Assembly: GCF_000283155.1 (NCBI RefSeq) | Contig: NW_004454216.1 | Coordinates: 10,497,168-10,561,167, forward strand | Source: Ceratotherium simum simum | Lineage: Eukaryota > Chordata > Mammalia > Perissodactyla > Rhinocerotidae | Direction of reading: 5' to 3' | Length of the DNA: 64,000 nt | Shown: positions 24,220 to 35,879 of the stretch, in pieces | How positions within the stretch are numbered: the stretch's first letter is position 1 | How the letters are laid out: the number at the start of each line of letters is the position of its first letter | Notes under the pieces: generated by a model | Database searches by the model: none | Told to the model about the DNA's origin: nothing | What the model saw: only the letters and a program-made list of their open reading frames with translations | Translations under genes and position numbers: made by a program

Positions 24220-24671
24220 TATTGCTGCAGAGACCATGGTGCCTACAGCAGGGAGCTTAACTGGCTGCTGGCTCAACTAGCTGTTCCTATTCCAAGTCCA
24301 CTCCCATGTTCACTCTGAGACTACATTTCCCACAGGTTGTTCCCAGCCAATGAAAGATCATGGTAGGGCTAAGAATACAGACTCATTTCTGTGAGATGTG
24401 AGACTCTTTTCATGGGTGACATCAACTCAAGGACATTCTATCAGCCTGGCTGAAACTTCTCAGAACTGCGCTGCAGTCTATGACTCTTTGTATACAAGCT
24501 TTCTGTCATCCCCCTCTCCTTCCCAGGTGTCAGACCTGTATCAAAGTTATTAAGGCTCTCCTATCCTTTCAGGGTCCCTTTCCTTTAACTTTTCAGGTGT
24601 TCCTCCAATAAATATTGCGCATATCTCATCCCATCTTGAGGTCTGCTTCTCAGAGGAACTGAATGAACACA
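24220..24671 (+). mobile_element. MER34-like ERV1 LTR, copy 1
   Basis: Shared landmarks of the four copies are CCCAGCCAATGA, a CAGCCTGGCTGAAAC block, a polyadenylation signal (CCAATAAATATTGC) and the end GTCTGCTTCTCAGAGGAACT followed by AACACA. After the LTR comes AGTGGTGTTAGGAGTGATCC, which could be a leader beginning next to a primer-binding site. The start is approximate. Confidence 0.7.
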
Positions 24672-24847
24672 AGTGGTGTTAGGAGTGATCCAAGAAGACA
24701 GGCAGTAAGATGGGCTTTGGAATTGTCTCATTCACCACCCAGAAGGTAAAAAGGATGTCTCTCTGAGTGGCATATGGGACATCAAGTTGATTAAAGGTGA
24801 CTACTGGAGAGCAATGCCCTTGCAGATATTTGAAAAACATGGTGGAA
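24672..24847 (+). mobile_element. Probable ERV1 leader between two LTR copies
   Basis: About 176 bp separates LTR copies 1 and 2. It starts directly after the LTR end, contains no coding frame, and could be a leader or a rearranged piece of internal region. Confidence 0.4.
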
Positions 24848-25291
24848 TGATGCTGTAGTTGCCATGAAAATACACCTTGCAGACCTTCAACTACAGGGGA
24901 CTTAATTGACCAAGAGCTCCAGCTGCTGTGAACTGAAATATATCACATTTAGCCCAAGGCCATGCTTACCACAGGCTGCTCCCAGCCAATGACTGAACAC
25001 TGCAGGGTATGTAGGGCAGGCCTGCTCTTGGGAGACACAGGACTGCTCTAAGAGGCAATTTTAGCTGGAGGACACTCTGTTGGCCATACTAAGGCTCCCT
25101 TAGAATTTGTAGCAGTCTAGGCCACTTTCATCCATCTTTCTTCCCTCTTCCTCCATGCATTGTCATCTCAGAACTCCCTTGCCCTTCCATGATTCCCTCT
25201 CCATTTTCTCTCCCAGACACTTTCCTAATAAAACCCCTGCACATTTAATTTCATCTTGCTATCTGCTTCTCAGAGGATGTGCACTAACACA
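24848..25291 (+). mobile_element. MER34-like ERV1 LTR, copy 2
   Basis: It starts TGATGCTGTAG and ends CACTAACACA after ATCTGCTTCTCAGAGGATGT. It contains CTGCTCCCAGCCAATGACTG and a CCTAATAAAACCCC polyadenylation signal. It is 444 bp long and the best-defined copy of the family here. Confidence 0.75.
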
Positions 25292-25394
25292 AAATCCTGC
25301 AAAGAAAATGGAATTGACTGGTTACTGCTAAGTTGTATCGCTTTGCAGAGGGATAATACAGCTATAAACAGCTGTTAAAAGCTAAATGCTGGTA
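25292..25394. other. Short flank between ERV1 LTR and L1
   Basis: Possible ERV internal DNA or host DNA. The end (TTAAAAGCTAAATGCTG) lies beside the L1 insertion point. Confidence 0.3.
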
Positions 25395-27117
25395 TTTCTG
25401 GGAAGATGGCAGCATAGGAGGACTCTGAACTCACCTCCTCCCACAGACACAACAAATCTACAACTACTTGTGGGACAATTACCTCTGTGAGAGACCTAGA
25501 AACTGGAAAAAAAGAACCGCCACAGGGGCTGGCCCGGTGGCACAAGTGGTTAAGTACGTGTGCTCCACTGCGGCAGCCCGGGGTTCGCCGGTTCAGATCC
25601 CGGGCATGCACCGACGCACTGCTTGGCAAGCCATGCTGTGGCGGTGTCCCATATAAAGTGGAGGAAGATGGGCATGGATGTTAGCCCAGGGCCAGTCATC
25701 CTCAGCAAAAAAAAAAAGAGGAGGATTGGCAGATGTTAGCAGGGGGTTGACCTTCCTCCCCCCCCCAAAAAAAGAACCCCCACAACAGGGAACAATACTG
25801 ACAGAGATGGAAGTGACAGAAATACCCCTCTGCTGAGAAAAAAAACTGCTGTGATGCTTCATGGCCAGGTATGAAGCTTTGCTTGGAGGAGTGGGGTATC
25901 TGAGCAAGAGAGCTATGCCACAATAAGCAGCCTTTGAATTCAGCACAACCGAGATGAGTGCCATAATACCTGGCTTTGCTGGCTATTAAAACCAGAGGGG
26001 AATACTCCCAGAAAAGCTATTGAACATAAGAGAAAGAAAAGCCTGCTCTTAAAGGGCCCACACACAGATTGATCTGTTCCAGACCAACACAAAACCATCA
26101 GGAAGAAAGGTGTATAGTCCTTTGGTAAAAGAGACTCACTTGATAAGCACTGAGTGCATCTCAGAGAGGCAGGATGCAGCTGGGCCCACCTCCCCAAGGA
26201 CTGAGACACTGGCAGCAGACATTATTGTGACCTCGCATAGGTGTGATGACACAGACACTGGCAGACAACATCAGATTTCTTCTTCTGGCCTATTATCACA
26301 GAGGTTTGCCGGCCCACTAGAGCAGTGATTTAATCCAGCTCAGGTAGGGCAGGCAGCTTGCCCTAGGGACTGGCTCCACCCACTAGCAAGCCGTTGGGGA
26401 ACTTGTGGGCCCATGTAGGTGGGGTGTGTGGGATATTTGCAGCAGAGTGACTAGGTCTGCCTCAGTGGGATGGGGTGTGCGTACAGGGCAGGACTGTGTT
26501 GGCAGGATGTGTGGGCCCCCAGGCAGTGAGGCCTGTCAGCTGTAGCCAATTTGTGCCCCTGGCCATCTCAAACAGCCACACCGGCGATCTAACCCCCTTC
26601 CAACACCTGAAACGATTGTGTGCTGCCACACCTAAGGCCTGCCTCACCCAGCTGCAATCCTAAGAGAGCTGACAGAAGCCTCATAGGCTGGAGGTCTACA
26701 ACAACTGTGAGCCCTTGAGCTTAGCAACCAGCCATGCTGGCGGCCTGACTCACTTAACAGCAAAACAGCAGCAGGTGTGTGCCATTTGACTTTGCAGCCA
26801 GCCATGCTGGAGCTCGTCCTTCCCAATAAAGTGATTAAAGTGACCACAGCAACCACATGCTGCTGAGCCTTACAACCAGCCAGCTTGAGGGTCAGCCTAG
26901 CCTACCCATGTGCCCACAGCAAAAGCAACCCTGCCACAACAGAAGGGCACATGTAGCCCACACAGGAGACACTCTTGGAACATTTGAAACTGGTGACAAG
27001 AGGGAAGCACCTTGCTGGGCTCCATAAGGCATCTTTTACACAAGGCCACATCTCCAAGTTTGGAAGATGTAGCTGATCTACTTAATACATAGATACAAGC
27101 ACAGAGAAGTAGACAAA
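25395..27117 (+). promoter_or_regulatory. L1 5' UTR (internal promoter region), with ERE insertion
   Basis: This GC-rich block precedes ORF1. In L1 elements it holds an internal RNA polymerase II promoter. Between about 26700 and 26900 the phrase CAGCCATGCTGG or close variants recur at 26736 and 26800, giving an imperfect repeated unit. An ERE splits it at 25525-25766. Activity is unlikely given the dead coding region, but this is not shown by sequence alone. Confidence 0.75.
25525..25766 (+). mobile_element. ERE SINE in the L1 5' UTR
   Basis: The head is GGGGCTGGCCCGGTGGCACA, the tail a C-run ending CCCCCCCCC before the duplication. AAAAAAAGAACCGCCACA (25507-25524) and AAAAAAAGAACCCCCACA (25767-25784) flank it with one difference. 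The C-run in the tail is odd for an ERE. Confidence 0.96.
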
Positions 27118-28231
27118 ATGAGGAAACAAAGGAACATGTTCGAAATAAGGGAACAGGACAAATCCTCAGAAAAAGAACTAAATGAAACAGAGGTAAGCAA
27201 TCTACCTGATAAAGAGTACAAACTAATAGTTATAATGGTGCTCACTGATCTTGGAAGAAGAATAGATGAACACAGAAAGAACTTCAACAAATAATTGGAA
27301 AATATAAAAAAGAATCAATCAGAACTGATGAATACAATAACAAGGGGGCCAGCCCGGTGGTACAAGCGGTTAAGTGCACGAGCTCTGCTGCGGCGGCCTG
27401 GGGTTCGCCGGTTTGGATCCTGGGTGTGCACCAATGCACTGCTTGGCAAGCCATGCTGTGGTGGTGTCCCATATAAAGTGGAGGAAGATGGGCACAGATG
27501 TCAGCTCAGGGCCAGTTTTCCTCAGCAAAAAAAAAAAAAAAGAGGAGGATTGGCAGATGTTAGCACAGGGCTGATCTTCCTCACCAAAAAAAAAAAATGA
27601 AAGAATACAATAACAGGAATGAAAAATTCACTAAAGAGAATCAACAGCAGAGTAGACACACAGAAAAATGGATCAGCGAGTGGGATGAAAGAGTAGAGGA
27701 AATTACTCAAGCTGAGCAGAAAAAAGAATTAAAAAGGAAAAGGACAGTCTAAGGGACCTCTGGGACAACATCAAGCACACTAACATCCATATTATAGGTG
27801 TTCCAGAAGGAGAAGAGAGACAAAGTGGCAGAAAATCTATTTGAAGAAATAATAGCTGAAAACATCCTAACCTAAGGAAGGAAACAGATATCCAGGTATA
27901 GGAAGCAAAGAGAGCACCAAACAAGATGAACCCAAAGAGGCCCACACCAAGACACATTATAATTGAAATGTCAAGAATTAAAGATAAAGAGAGAATCCTA
28001 AAACCTGCAAGAGAAAGGCAACAAGTTACATAAAAAGGAAACCCTATAAGGCAGAAACCTTACAGGCTGGAAGAGAATGGTATGATTTACTCAAAGTACT
28101 GAAAGGAAAAAACCTACAAACAAGAATACTCTACTCTGCAAGGATATCATTCATAATTGCAGGAGAGATAAAAAGTTTTCCAGGTGACCAATAAACCAGC
28201 CTTACAAGAAATGTTAAATGAACTTATTTAA
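27118..28231 (+). pseudogene. L1 ORF1 relic (RNA-binding, coiled-coil protein)
   Basis: In live L1 the product is a trimeric RNA-binding chaperone that packages L1 RNA in the cytoplasm. The likely start ATG at 27118-27120 opens a Glu/Lys/Asn-rich frame of 58 codons that meets TAA at 27292-27294. Beyond it the expected helical wording continues to an ERE insertion at 27343-27602, then resumes in other frames (27715-28000) through the RNA-binding domain region to about 28231. The stop, the SINE and frameshifts abolish function. Start choice rests on the Met followed by a highly charged N-terminus. Confidence 0.85.
27343..27602 (+). mobile_element. ERE SINE in L1 ORF1
   Basis: The head is GGGGGCCAGCCCGGTGGTAC and the body carries GAAGATGGGCACAGATGTCA. 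The 13-bp duplication GAATACAATAACA occurs at 27330-27342 and 27603-27615, so the insertion is precise and split the ORF1 coiled-coil region. Confidence 0.96.
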
Positions 28232-28711
28232 GTGGAAAAGAAAAGACCACAAATAGTAATAAGAAAACTACCAAAGAAAAAAAATCACCAGTAAAGGAAA
28301 ATATACAGTTAAGTTAGCAGATCGACTACCTATAAAGTGAGAAGACAAAAGTACTAACAATATATATCTCCGTGATAAGAGGTTAGGGGATACACACACA
28401 AAAAAAGAGGTTAAATATGATATCAAAAACATAAAATGTTGGGGAGTAGAGTAGAAGTGTAGGGTTTTTAGTAAGACATCAAACTTAAGCGACCATCAAC
28501 TTAATATAGATTGTTATTTACATAGGTTATTATATATGAACTTTATGATAATCACAAACCAGAAACCCACCTTAAATACACAAAAAATTAAGAAAAAGGA
28601 GCCCAAACATAATACTAAACAAAGCTATCAAATCATAAGGGAAAAGTGCCAGAGAAGAAGAAAGAAAGAGAGAAGAACTACTAAAACGCCCAGAAAAAAA
28701 AATAACAAAAT
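28232..28711 (+). other. L1 inter-ORF spacer
   Basis: About 480 bp of A-rich DNA separates the ORF1 relic from the ERE at the ORF2 start. Long inter-ORF spacers are known from L1MA-type lineages. No frame of interest. Confidence 0.6.
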
Positions 28712-28966
28712 GGGGCCGGCCTAGTGGCATAGCGGTTAAGTGTGCATGCTGTGCGGCGGCAGCCCAGGGTTCGGATCCCAGGTGCATACCGATGCACCGC
28801 TTGTCAAGCCATGCTGTGGCAGCGTCCCATATAAAGTGGAGGAAGATGGGCACAGATGTTAGCCCAGGACCAGTCTTCCTCAGCAAAAAAAGAGGAGGAT
28901 TGGTGACAGATGTTAGCTCAGGGCTAATGTTCCCCACAAAAAATAGAAATAAATAAAAAAAGACAA
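28712..28966 (+). mobile_element. ERE SINE at the start of L1 ORF2
   Basis: The head is GGGGCCGGCCTAGTGGCATA and the tail is an A-rich (AAATA)n stretch. It sits between AATAACAAAAT and GACAATAAGTACAT, where L1 ORF2 normally begins, so it appears to have removed or displaced the ORF2 start codon. The A-rich site prevents a firm duplication call. Confidence 0.93.
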
Positions 28967-31900
28967 TAAGTACATACTTATCAATAGCTGCTTTAAATGT
29001 CAATAGTAAATGCTCCAATCAAAAGACATAGTGTGGCTGAATGGATGAAAAAACAAAACCCATGTATACGCTGCATACAGGAGATACACTTCAGACCTAA
29101 AAACACTCACAGACTGAAAGTGAAGGGATGGAAAAAGATACTCCATGCAAATGGCAATGAAAAGAAAGATAGAGTAGCAATACTTATATCAGGCAAAAAA
29201 GACTTTAAAATAAAAACTGTAAGAAGAGACAAAGAAGGGCACTACATAATGATAAGAAACAATCCAACAAGAGGACATAACACTTGTAAATATTTATGCA
29301 CCCAACACAGGAGCACCTAAATATATAAAGTAATTACTAACACATAAAACGAGAAATAGTTAAGACAATAATAGTAGGGGACTTTACACCCCACTTACCT
29401 CAATGGATAGATCATCCAAACAGAAGATCAATAAGGAAACATTGGCCTTAAATGATACATTAGACTAGATGGACTTAGTAGACATATACAGAACATTCCA
29501 CCCAAAAATCACAGAATACACATTCTTTTTGAATGCACATGGAACATTCTCCAGGATAGATCACATATTAGCCCACAAAACAAGTGTCAATAAATTTAAG
29601 AAGATTGAAATAATACCATGCATCTTTTCTGACCACAAAGCTATGAAGCTAGAAATCAACTACAAGAAGAAAACTGGAAAAGCCATAAATATGTGGAGAT
29701 TAAACAAAACGCTACTGAACAACTATTGCGTCAATGAAGAAATCAAAGGAAAAAGTAAAAAAATACCTGGAGACAAATGAAAGTGAAAATATGACATGCC
29801 AAAATTTATGGGATACAGCAAAAGTGCTACTAAGAGGGAAGTTTATAGCAGTATGGGCCTACCTCAAGAAACAAGAAAAATCTCAAATAGACAATTTAAC
29901 AGTACAGCTAAAATAACTAAAAAAAAATGAACAAGTGAAGCTCAAAATCAGTAGATGGAAGGAAATAATAAAAATCAGAGCAGAAATAAATGAAATAGAG
30001 AATTTAAAAAACAGAAAAAAATCAATGAAAGTAAGAACCGGTTCTTTGAAAAGATAAACAAAATTAACAAACTTTTAGAAAGACTCACCAAGAAAAAGAG
30101 AAGGCTCAAATAAATAAAATCAGAAATGAAAGAGCAGAAATTACACTGGACGCCACAGAAATACAAAGGATTATTAGAGAATACTACAAAAAGCTATATG
30201 CCAACAAAGTGAATAATCTAAAAGAAATGGATAAATCCTTAGAATCATGCAGTCTTCCAAAATTGAATCAAGAAGAAATCGAGAATTTGAATAGACCAAT
30301 CAGCAGTAAGAAGATTGAAATAGTAATCAAAAGTCTTCCAAAAACCAAAAGTCCAGGACCGGACAGCTTCCCTGGTGTATTTTACCAAACATTCAAAGAA
30401 GACTTAATACATAAAATCAAATCAATCAACGTGATACATCACAATAACAACAATGAAGAATAAAAATCACAGGATCATCTCAATAGATGCAGAGAAAGCA
30501 TTTGACAAGATACATCATCCATTTATGATAAAAATTCTGAATAAAATGGGTACAGAACAAAAGTACCTCAATATAACAAAGGCCATATATGACAAACCCA
30601 CAGCTAATACCATACACATAGGTACCAAACTGAAAGCTATCCCTTTAAGAAAAGGAAGCAGACAAGGATGCCCACTATCACCACTCTTATTTAACGTGGT
30701 ATTGGAAGTCCTAGCCAGAGCAATCAGGCAAGTAAACGAAATAAAAGAGATCCAAATTGGAAAGAAAGAAATGAAACTGTCACTATTTGCAGATGATAGG
30801 ATTTTATATATAGAAAACCCTAAAGAATCCAAAAAAACTTTTAGAAATAATAAATGAATATAGTAAAGTTGCAGGATACAAAATAAACACACAAAAACCA
30901 GTTGTGTTTCTATATACTAACAAAGTAATAGCAGAGAGAGATTAAGAATATAATCTCACTTACAATCAAACAAAAAGAATAAAATACCTAAGAAAAAATT
31001 TAACCAAAGAGATGAAAGACCTGCACACTGAAAAGTATAAAACATTACTGAAGGAGGTAGAAGATACAAAGAAATGGAAAGATATTCCGTGCTCATGGAT
31101 TGGAAGAATTAACATAGTTAGAATGTCTATACTTCCTAAAGCAATTTTGCGATTCAATGCAATCCCTGTTAAAGTCCCAATGACATTTTTCACAGAAATA
31201 GAACGAAGATGCCTGAAATTTATATGGAACAACAAAAGACCCCAAATAGACAAAGGAATCCTGAGAAAAAAGAACAAGACTGGAGGTATCAACTCCTTGA
31301 TTTCAAAATATACTACAAAGCTATAGTAATCAAAACAGCATGCTACCGGCCCAAAAACAGACACACGGATCAATGGAACAGAATCAAGGGCCCAGAAATA
31401 AACCCATACATATATGGAGAGCTAATTTTTAACAAGAGAGCCAAGAATATACTATAGAGAAAGGAAAGTCTCTTCAATAAATGGTGTTGGCAAAACCGGA
31501 CAGCCACATGCAAAGAATTAAAGTAGACCATTATCTTACACCATGCACAACAATTAATTCAAAATGGGTTAAAGACTTCAATGTAAGATCTGAAACCATA
31601 AAACTTCTAGAAGAAAACATAGGCAGTACACTCTTCGACATTTGTCTTTGCAGAATCTTTTCAAATACCATGTCTCACCAGGCAAGGGAAACAAAGGAAA
31701 AAATAAACAAATGGGACTACATCAAACTAAAAAGCTTCTGCACAGCAAAGGAAACCATCAACAAAATGAAAAGATAACCTAACAATTGAGAAAAGATATT
31801 TGCAAACCATATATCTGATAAGAGGTCAATATCAAAATATATAAAGAACTCATACATCTCAATAACAAAGAAACAAACAACCCAGTTAAAGAATGGGCAA

Positions 31901-32525
31901 AGGATCTGAACAGACTTTTCTCCCAAGAAAATATACAGATGGCCAACAGGCACAGGAAAATATGTTCAACTTCACCAATTATTAGGGTTATGCAAATCAA
32001 AACTACAATGAGATATCACCTCACTCACGTCAGAATGTCTATAATTAACAAGACAAGAAATAACAAGTGTTGGAGAGGATGTGGAGAGAAGGGAACTCTC
32101 ATACACTCCTGGTGGGAATGTAAACTGGTGCAGCCACTATGGAAAACAGTATGGAGATTCCTTAAAAAATTAAGAATAGAACTAACATATGATCCAGCTA
32201 TTCCAATTCTGGGTATTTATACAAAGAACACAAAAACATGAATGCATAAAGATATATGCACCCCTATGTTCATTGAAGCATTATTCACAATAGCCAAGAC
32301 TTGGAAACAACCTAAGTGCCCATTAATAGATGAATGAATAAAGAAGATGGGGAATGGACTACTACTCAGCTATTAAAAAAAAAAAAAAAAGACGGAATCT
32401 TTCCATTTGCAACAACATGGGTGGACCTTGAGGGTATTATGCTAAGTGAAATAAGTCAGACCGAGAAAGTCAAATCCTGCATGATTTCACTCATAAATAG
32501 AAGATGTAAACAACAACAACAATAA
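28967..32525 (+). pseudogene. L1 ORF2 relic (endonuclease and reverse transcriptase)
   Basis: In live L1 this protein nicks DNA and reverse-transcribes L1 RNA in the nucleus. The endonuclease part (29000-29780) keeps an SDH motif at 29628-29636. The reverse-transcriptase part keeps the FADD catalytic box at 30786-30797. The Cys-rich C-terminal motif (CWRGCG) starts at 32068. Frames change at about 29320, 29780, 30470, 30860, 31330, 31460 and 31780. Around 30405-30425 the text jumps from the fingers region to a point upstream of palm motif A, implying loss of roughly 280 bp. The protein cannot be made. Confidence 0.9.
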
Positions 32526-32760
32526 AATGCATAGACACAGAGATTAGATTGGTGGTTACCAGAGGGGAAGGAGGGAGGGAGGGAGGAGGAAGAGAGGGGT
32601 GATAGGGCACAAGTGTACGCTGATGGATGGTAATTAGTCTTTGGGTAGAGAACTTGGTGAAGTCTACACAGAAGTCTAAATATAATGATGTACAACTGGA
32701 ATTTACATAATGTTATAAACCATGTTACCTCAATAAGAAAAAAAGAACACTAAAAAAAAA
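32526..32760 (+). mobile_element. L1 3' UTR with G-rich polypurine tract and A-rich tail
   Basis: GGGGAAGGAGGGAGGGAGGG at about 32563-32584 is the polypurine block common in mammalian L1 3' UTRs and could form a G-quadruplex. The end is AATAAGAAAAAAAGAACACT followed by A9. Its wording differs from the tails at 1-102 and 56284-56393, so it belongs to another subfamily. Confidence 0.85.
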
Positions 32761-32770
32761 GTGCCAAATG

Positions 32771-34990
32771 TGAGAGGCATAGAGCCTCTTTAGTAGATTT
32801 TAAAGAGGCCCTATGTTCTTCAGTGGAATAGTTGACACAGCTAAGAAGTAGACTAAGAATCTGACAGTCTCAAAGATCCAAAGACATTTAAATGGTCAGC
32901 CAAGGTAAGTCTGTCATGCTAAGGTCAGCGTTTTAGTTGAAAAAATTTTAGGACCCTGAAATACAGACTGAGGACATCTGGTTGTATTCTCCTGAAGATA
33001 TTGCCTTTCAGACTCCTCTGGACTCTCAGAGCTTTCATATGTGGCCCACTCTTCCCTAATAAGAGCCAGTACATCCCCCGTTAGGAGAGGTGGCAGAGGT
33101 CTCCCCCCATCAGAATAGTTGCCTTTCTCGGGAGCTGCACTCACCTTCTCTCCTAGCTTCCAAGGCTAAATCTCAGCATAACCTGGCTGGGATGTGATGG
33201 ACCTAATAAGGGAGGAAAGATATTTTACACTGAACTGGATGAAAGAATTAGATAGCACATAGCAGCAGAAGCACCACTATGGTTGATTTTGAGGGTGCTT
33301 GATCAAGGGGGTTAGAATATAAGACTGGATTAGCAAGAATCCATTGATTTGGAAGCAAGTTCTCAGGACATGAAATTTAACTGCTTGGCAAGAAACTCAG
33401 GGGATGTTGCTGTTGGAGTGGCTCCTAGAAACCTGGAAAAAGCAATGGCTGAAGGTAAGCCCCTGGAATGACACTATTGCTTTAGGAGACAAACCAGACA
33501 CTTGGCGGCAAGTGTTCCATCCTTTAAGGGCTAACAATAAATAGGGATAGATGCCTATTCCAGGCATGATTTTGCCTTTCCTGCTCTTAGAAGCTCAGCC
33601 TGCAACATTATTCGCAGAGTCACAGAATTCTTGATCCACAGGTATGGAATCCCACACAATATAGCATAAGATCAGGAACCCATCTCATAATGAAGAAGGT
33701 GTATCAGTAGACCCACGACTATTTTAGGTGATATCATATACCATACCATCCAGAGGCAGTTGGCCTCAAAGAGCACTGTAATGGCCTCCTTACAGGCATA
33801 GCTGAAAAACCAGTTTGCAGAAAACACTTTGAAAGATTAGGGTGCCATCCTTTAGGGTATAATATATTCCTCAAGTTGAAGATCTCCATGTGGTACTGTG
33901 TCCCCAAAAGGAAGATTACATGAATTCGGGAACCCAAGATTAGAAAGAAAAGTGACTCCTTTGGCTATTACTCTCAATTACCCACTGGGAGATTTTGGGC
34001 CTCTCATCCCCAGATCTCTGGGGTCTGTATGGCTGGATGTCCTGGTCCCCAAACTGTAGCAGTTGATTGAATAGTCAATGATAGGTTGGATGTCCTGATC
34101 CCCCATGATCTAATTAACATTTGTATAATGCTGCATTCACAAACTATATAAAATATTCTTTTCAAAAGCACATGGGTACATTCATTAAGTTACACCATAT
34201 AGGATATCACAGAAAATGAAAGAGTTAAAGCTGTAGGAATTAGTCCCTCCAGCAAAACAAAGAATGAACTGAAAAGAACTGTCTGAATCAATTATTTTGG
34301 CATCAAGGTTTGAAAGCATGAGACTGTCCCTGAAGTTTGGATAGAGAAATAATTTGTGTCTGGAATCCTAGGATATAATGGCTATGGAAGATAATGGCTA
34401 TAGAAGATGGGGACCAGGACCAGCTAAGGCTGCCACCTGGGTACTTGGGGTTCCTTGTGTACAGGGACCAACAAGCAAGAAGAGCGGTCACCATCCTGAC
34501 AGGAATAATTAAACATCATCAGCCAGAGGAGATAGGAATGCTTTTACACGATTTAGTCATGGAGGAACATACATAGATCCAGGTCATTCACTTGGGCATC
34601 TCCTGGAAGTGCTTTGCCCATTGTTGACCGTGAATGGACATGTGTGGCAACCCTGGCCTGAAAAGGGTATGATTGCCAAAGGCTCAGACAGTTGAAGAAC
34701 GAAAATTTGCATCACACCACCAGGTAAGTCTCTATAATGTGCCCAAGTGATGGTTGAAGAGAGAGTGATGTAGAATGAGGAGTAGCAAGGGAGGGGATAA
34801 CTATCAGTTGCAGCCCTGAGATTGAGTACAGCAATAAGGATTATACTTCTTCCTATTAACCTCAGTTGTCCCTCAGAAATAAAAGCCCAAAGGAATTATG
34901 AAGAAGCTCTTCCTTGAACCTGCATGGAGAAATAGATCCGTTGAGAGCAAGGGGTGGACATGGTAGCCATCAAAATGAGCTTCCCAGGTC
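32771..34990 (+). pseudogene. ERV1 internal region (pol-integrase and downstream), decayed
   Basis: The region holds sequence recognisable as retroviral integrase-type coding DNA, clearest at about 33600-33850, and a probable downstream pol/env-side region to about 34990. Retroviral integrase inserts viral DNA into the host genome. Here the frames are broken by stops and indels, with no open frame above about 76 codons. It lies between ERV1 LTR copies (24.2-25.3 and 35.0-36.3 kb), on the far side of the L1 insertion. Assignment to the MER34-like group rests mainly on the LTRs. Confidence 0.6.
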
Positions 34991-35059
34991 TACTTCTGTA
35001 GGTAGCATAATTGATTGACAGACCCAGCTACTTCACTCCTGGATCTTGGCCAAGTTCTA

Positions 35060-35344
35060 AGCACCATTGGATGTACTAATGCAGACCCATTGCTGTGAGA
35101 CATAAAACTCTTTTAATAGGAGACTTCAGCTCAAGGATTCCTTATCAACCTGGCTGAAACCTTGGAACTGTTCTTCAATCTTTGACTCTTCCTCTGCCTT
35201 TCCTTCACAGATATCAGATCCATATTGCAGTCTGAAGGCTCTCCTTTTCTTGTCTGGGCCCCTTCTCCTTTATCCTTCTCAAGCATCACTTGCACATCTA
35301 CTCCTGTCTTGGCATCTGCTTCCTGGGGGACATGAGCTACCACA
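35060..35344 (+). mobile_element. MER34-like ERV1 LTR, copy 3 (5'-truncated)
   Basis: It matches copies 1, 2 and 4 from the AAACTCTTTTAATAGGAGAC region through AACCTGGCTGAAACC and ends GGCATCTGCTTCCTGGGGGA then CTACCACA. The upstream third of the LTR is not recognisable, and the polyadenylation signal seen in copies 1 and 2 is absent. Confidence 0.65.
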
Positions 35345-35879
35345 ATGCCTGAGAGGAACTGAAACAGCAATGTGATGGGAAAACAGAGTGAAAGGGAGGC
35401 ATGGTGCCAGATTAGACTAAAGATGCAAGTAGACCCACATCATGGAACCATGTAAGTACTTATGTTTTGGATTTTGATATTTACCCTAAGAAAAATGACA
35501 AATCTCTTTAAGAGGCCAATGCTAAGGAAACCCTGTAATGAAATGTTTACTTGAAATATGAACACTTCAGGATTGTGTGCCTGTAAACACCCACAAGAAG
35601 CACACTGTTGTATATTTTTCTCCAAGTAGAGCTACAAGGAAATACAACAAACAAACCTAAGCTACTAAGTCTATGAATGATAACAACAAGTCATCAATCT
35701 TCAATAACAATTGATACCAATAAAAAGCCTCTTAAAGAGAGACTTCATAAAATGGTACAAGTTGATCTTGGCTACAAGAAAAGAAAAAAAAAAAAAAGAC
35801 CCTGAATAACTTAAGCAGAAAAATAGTATCTCTGGAATAATATCAGCAGTTTATAGAATTGGTGAAAATTCTGGAAGCT
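35345..35879. other. Spacer between ERV1 LTR copies 3 and 4
   Basis: Non-coding DNA of about 535 bp with an A run at 35778-35798. It may be ERV leader or host DNA. No known repeat is recognised. Confidence 0.35.

Larger units (their letters stand above)
25395..32760 (+). mobile_element. Near full-length L1 retrotransposon, inactive
   Basis: The layout is complete: 5' UTR starting at GGGAAGATGGCAGCATAGGA, ORF1 relic, inter-ORF spacer, ORF2 relic, 3' UTR and A-rich tail ending near 32760. Net length without the three EREs is about 6.6 kb, the normal size for a mammalian L1. ORF1 has an early stop. ORF2 is broken into at least six frames and lacks part of the reverse transcriptase. It lies between ERV1 LTRs and ERV1 pol DNA, so it inserted into the provirus. 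GCTAAATG (25383-25390) and GCCAAATG (32763-32770) might be a weak target duplication. Confidence 0.92.

Noticed and set aside
25593..25964. 123-codon minus-strand frame
   Set aside because: It is antisense to an ERE and L1 5' UTR.
28572..29018. 148-codon minus-strand frame
   Set aside because: It runs antisense through an ERE and L1 spacer.
30453..30857. 134-codon reverse-transcriptase frame as a possible novel RT system
   Set aside because: It is the FADD-box part of the L1 ORF2 relic, flanked by L1 UTRs.
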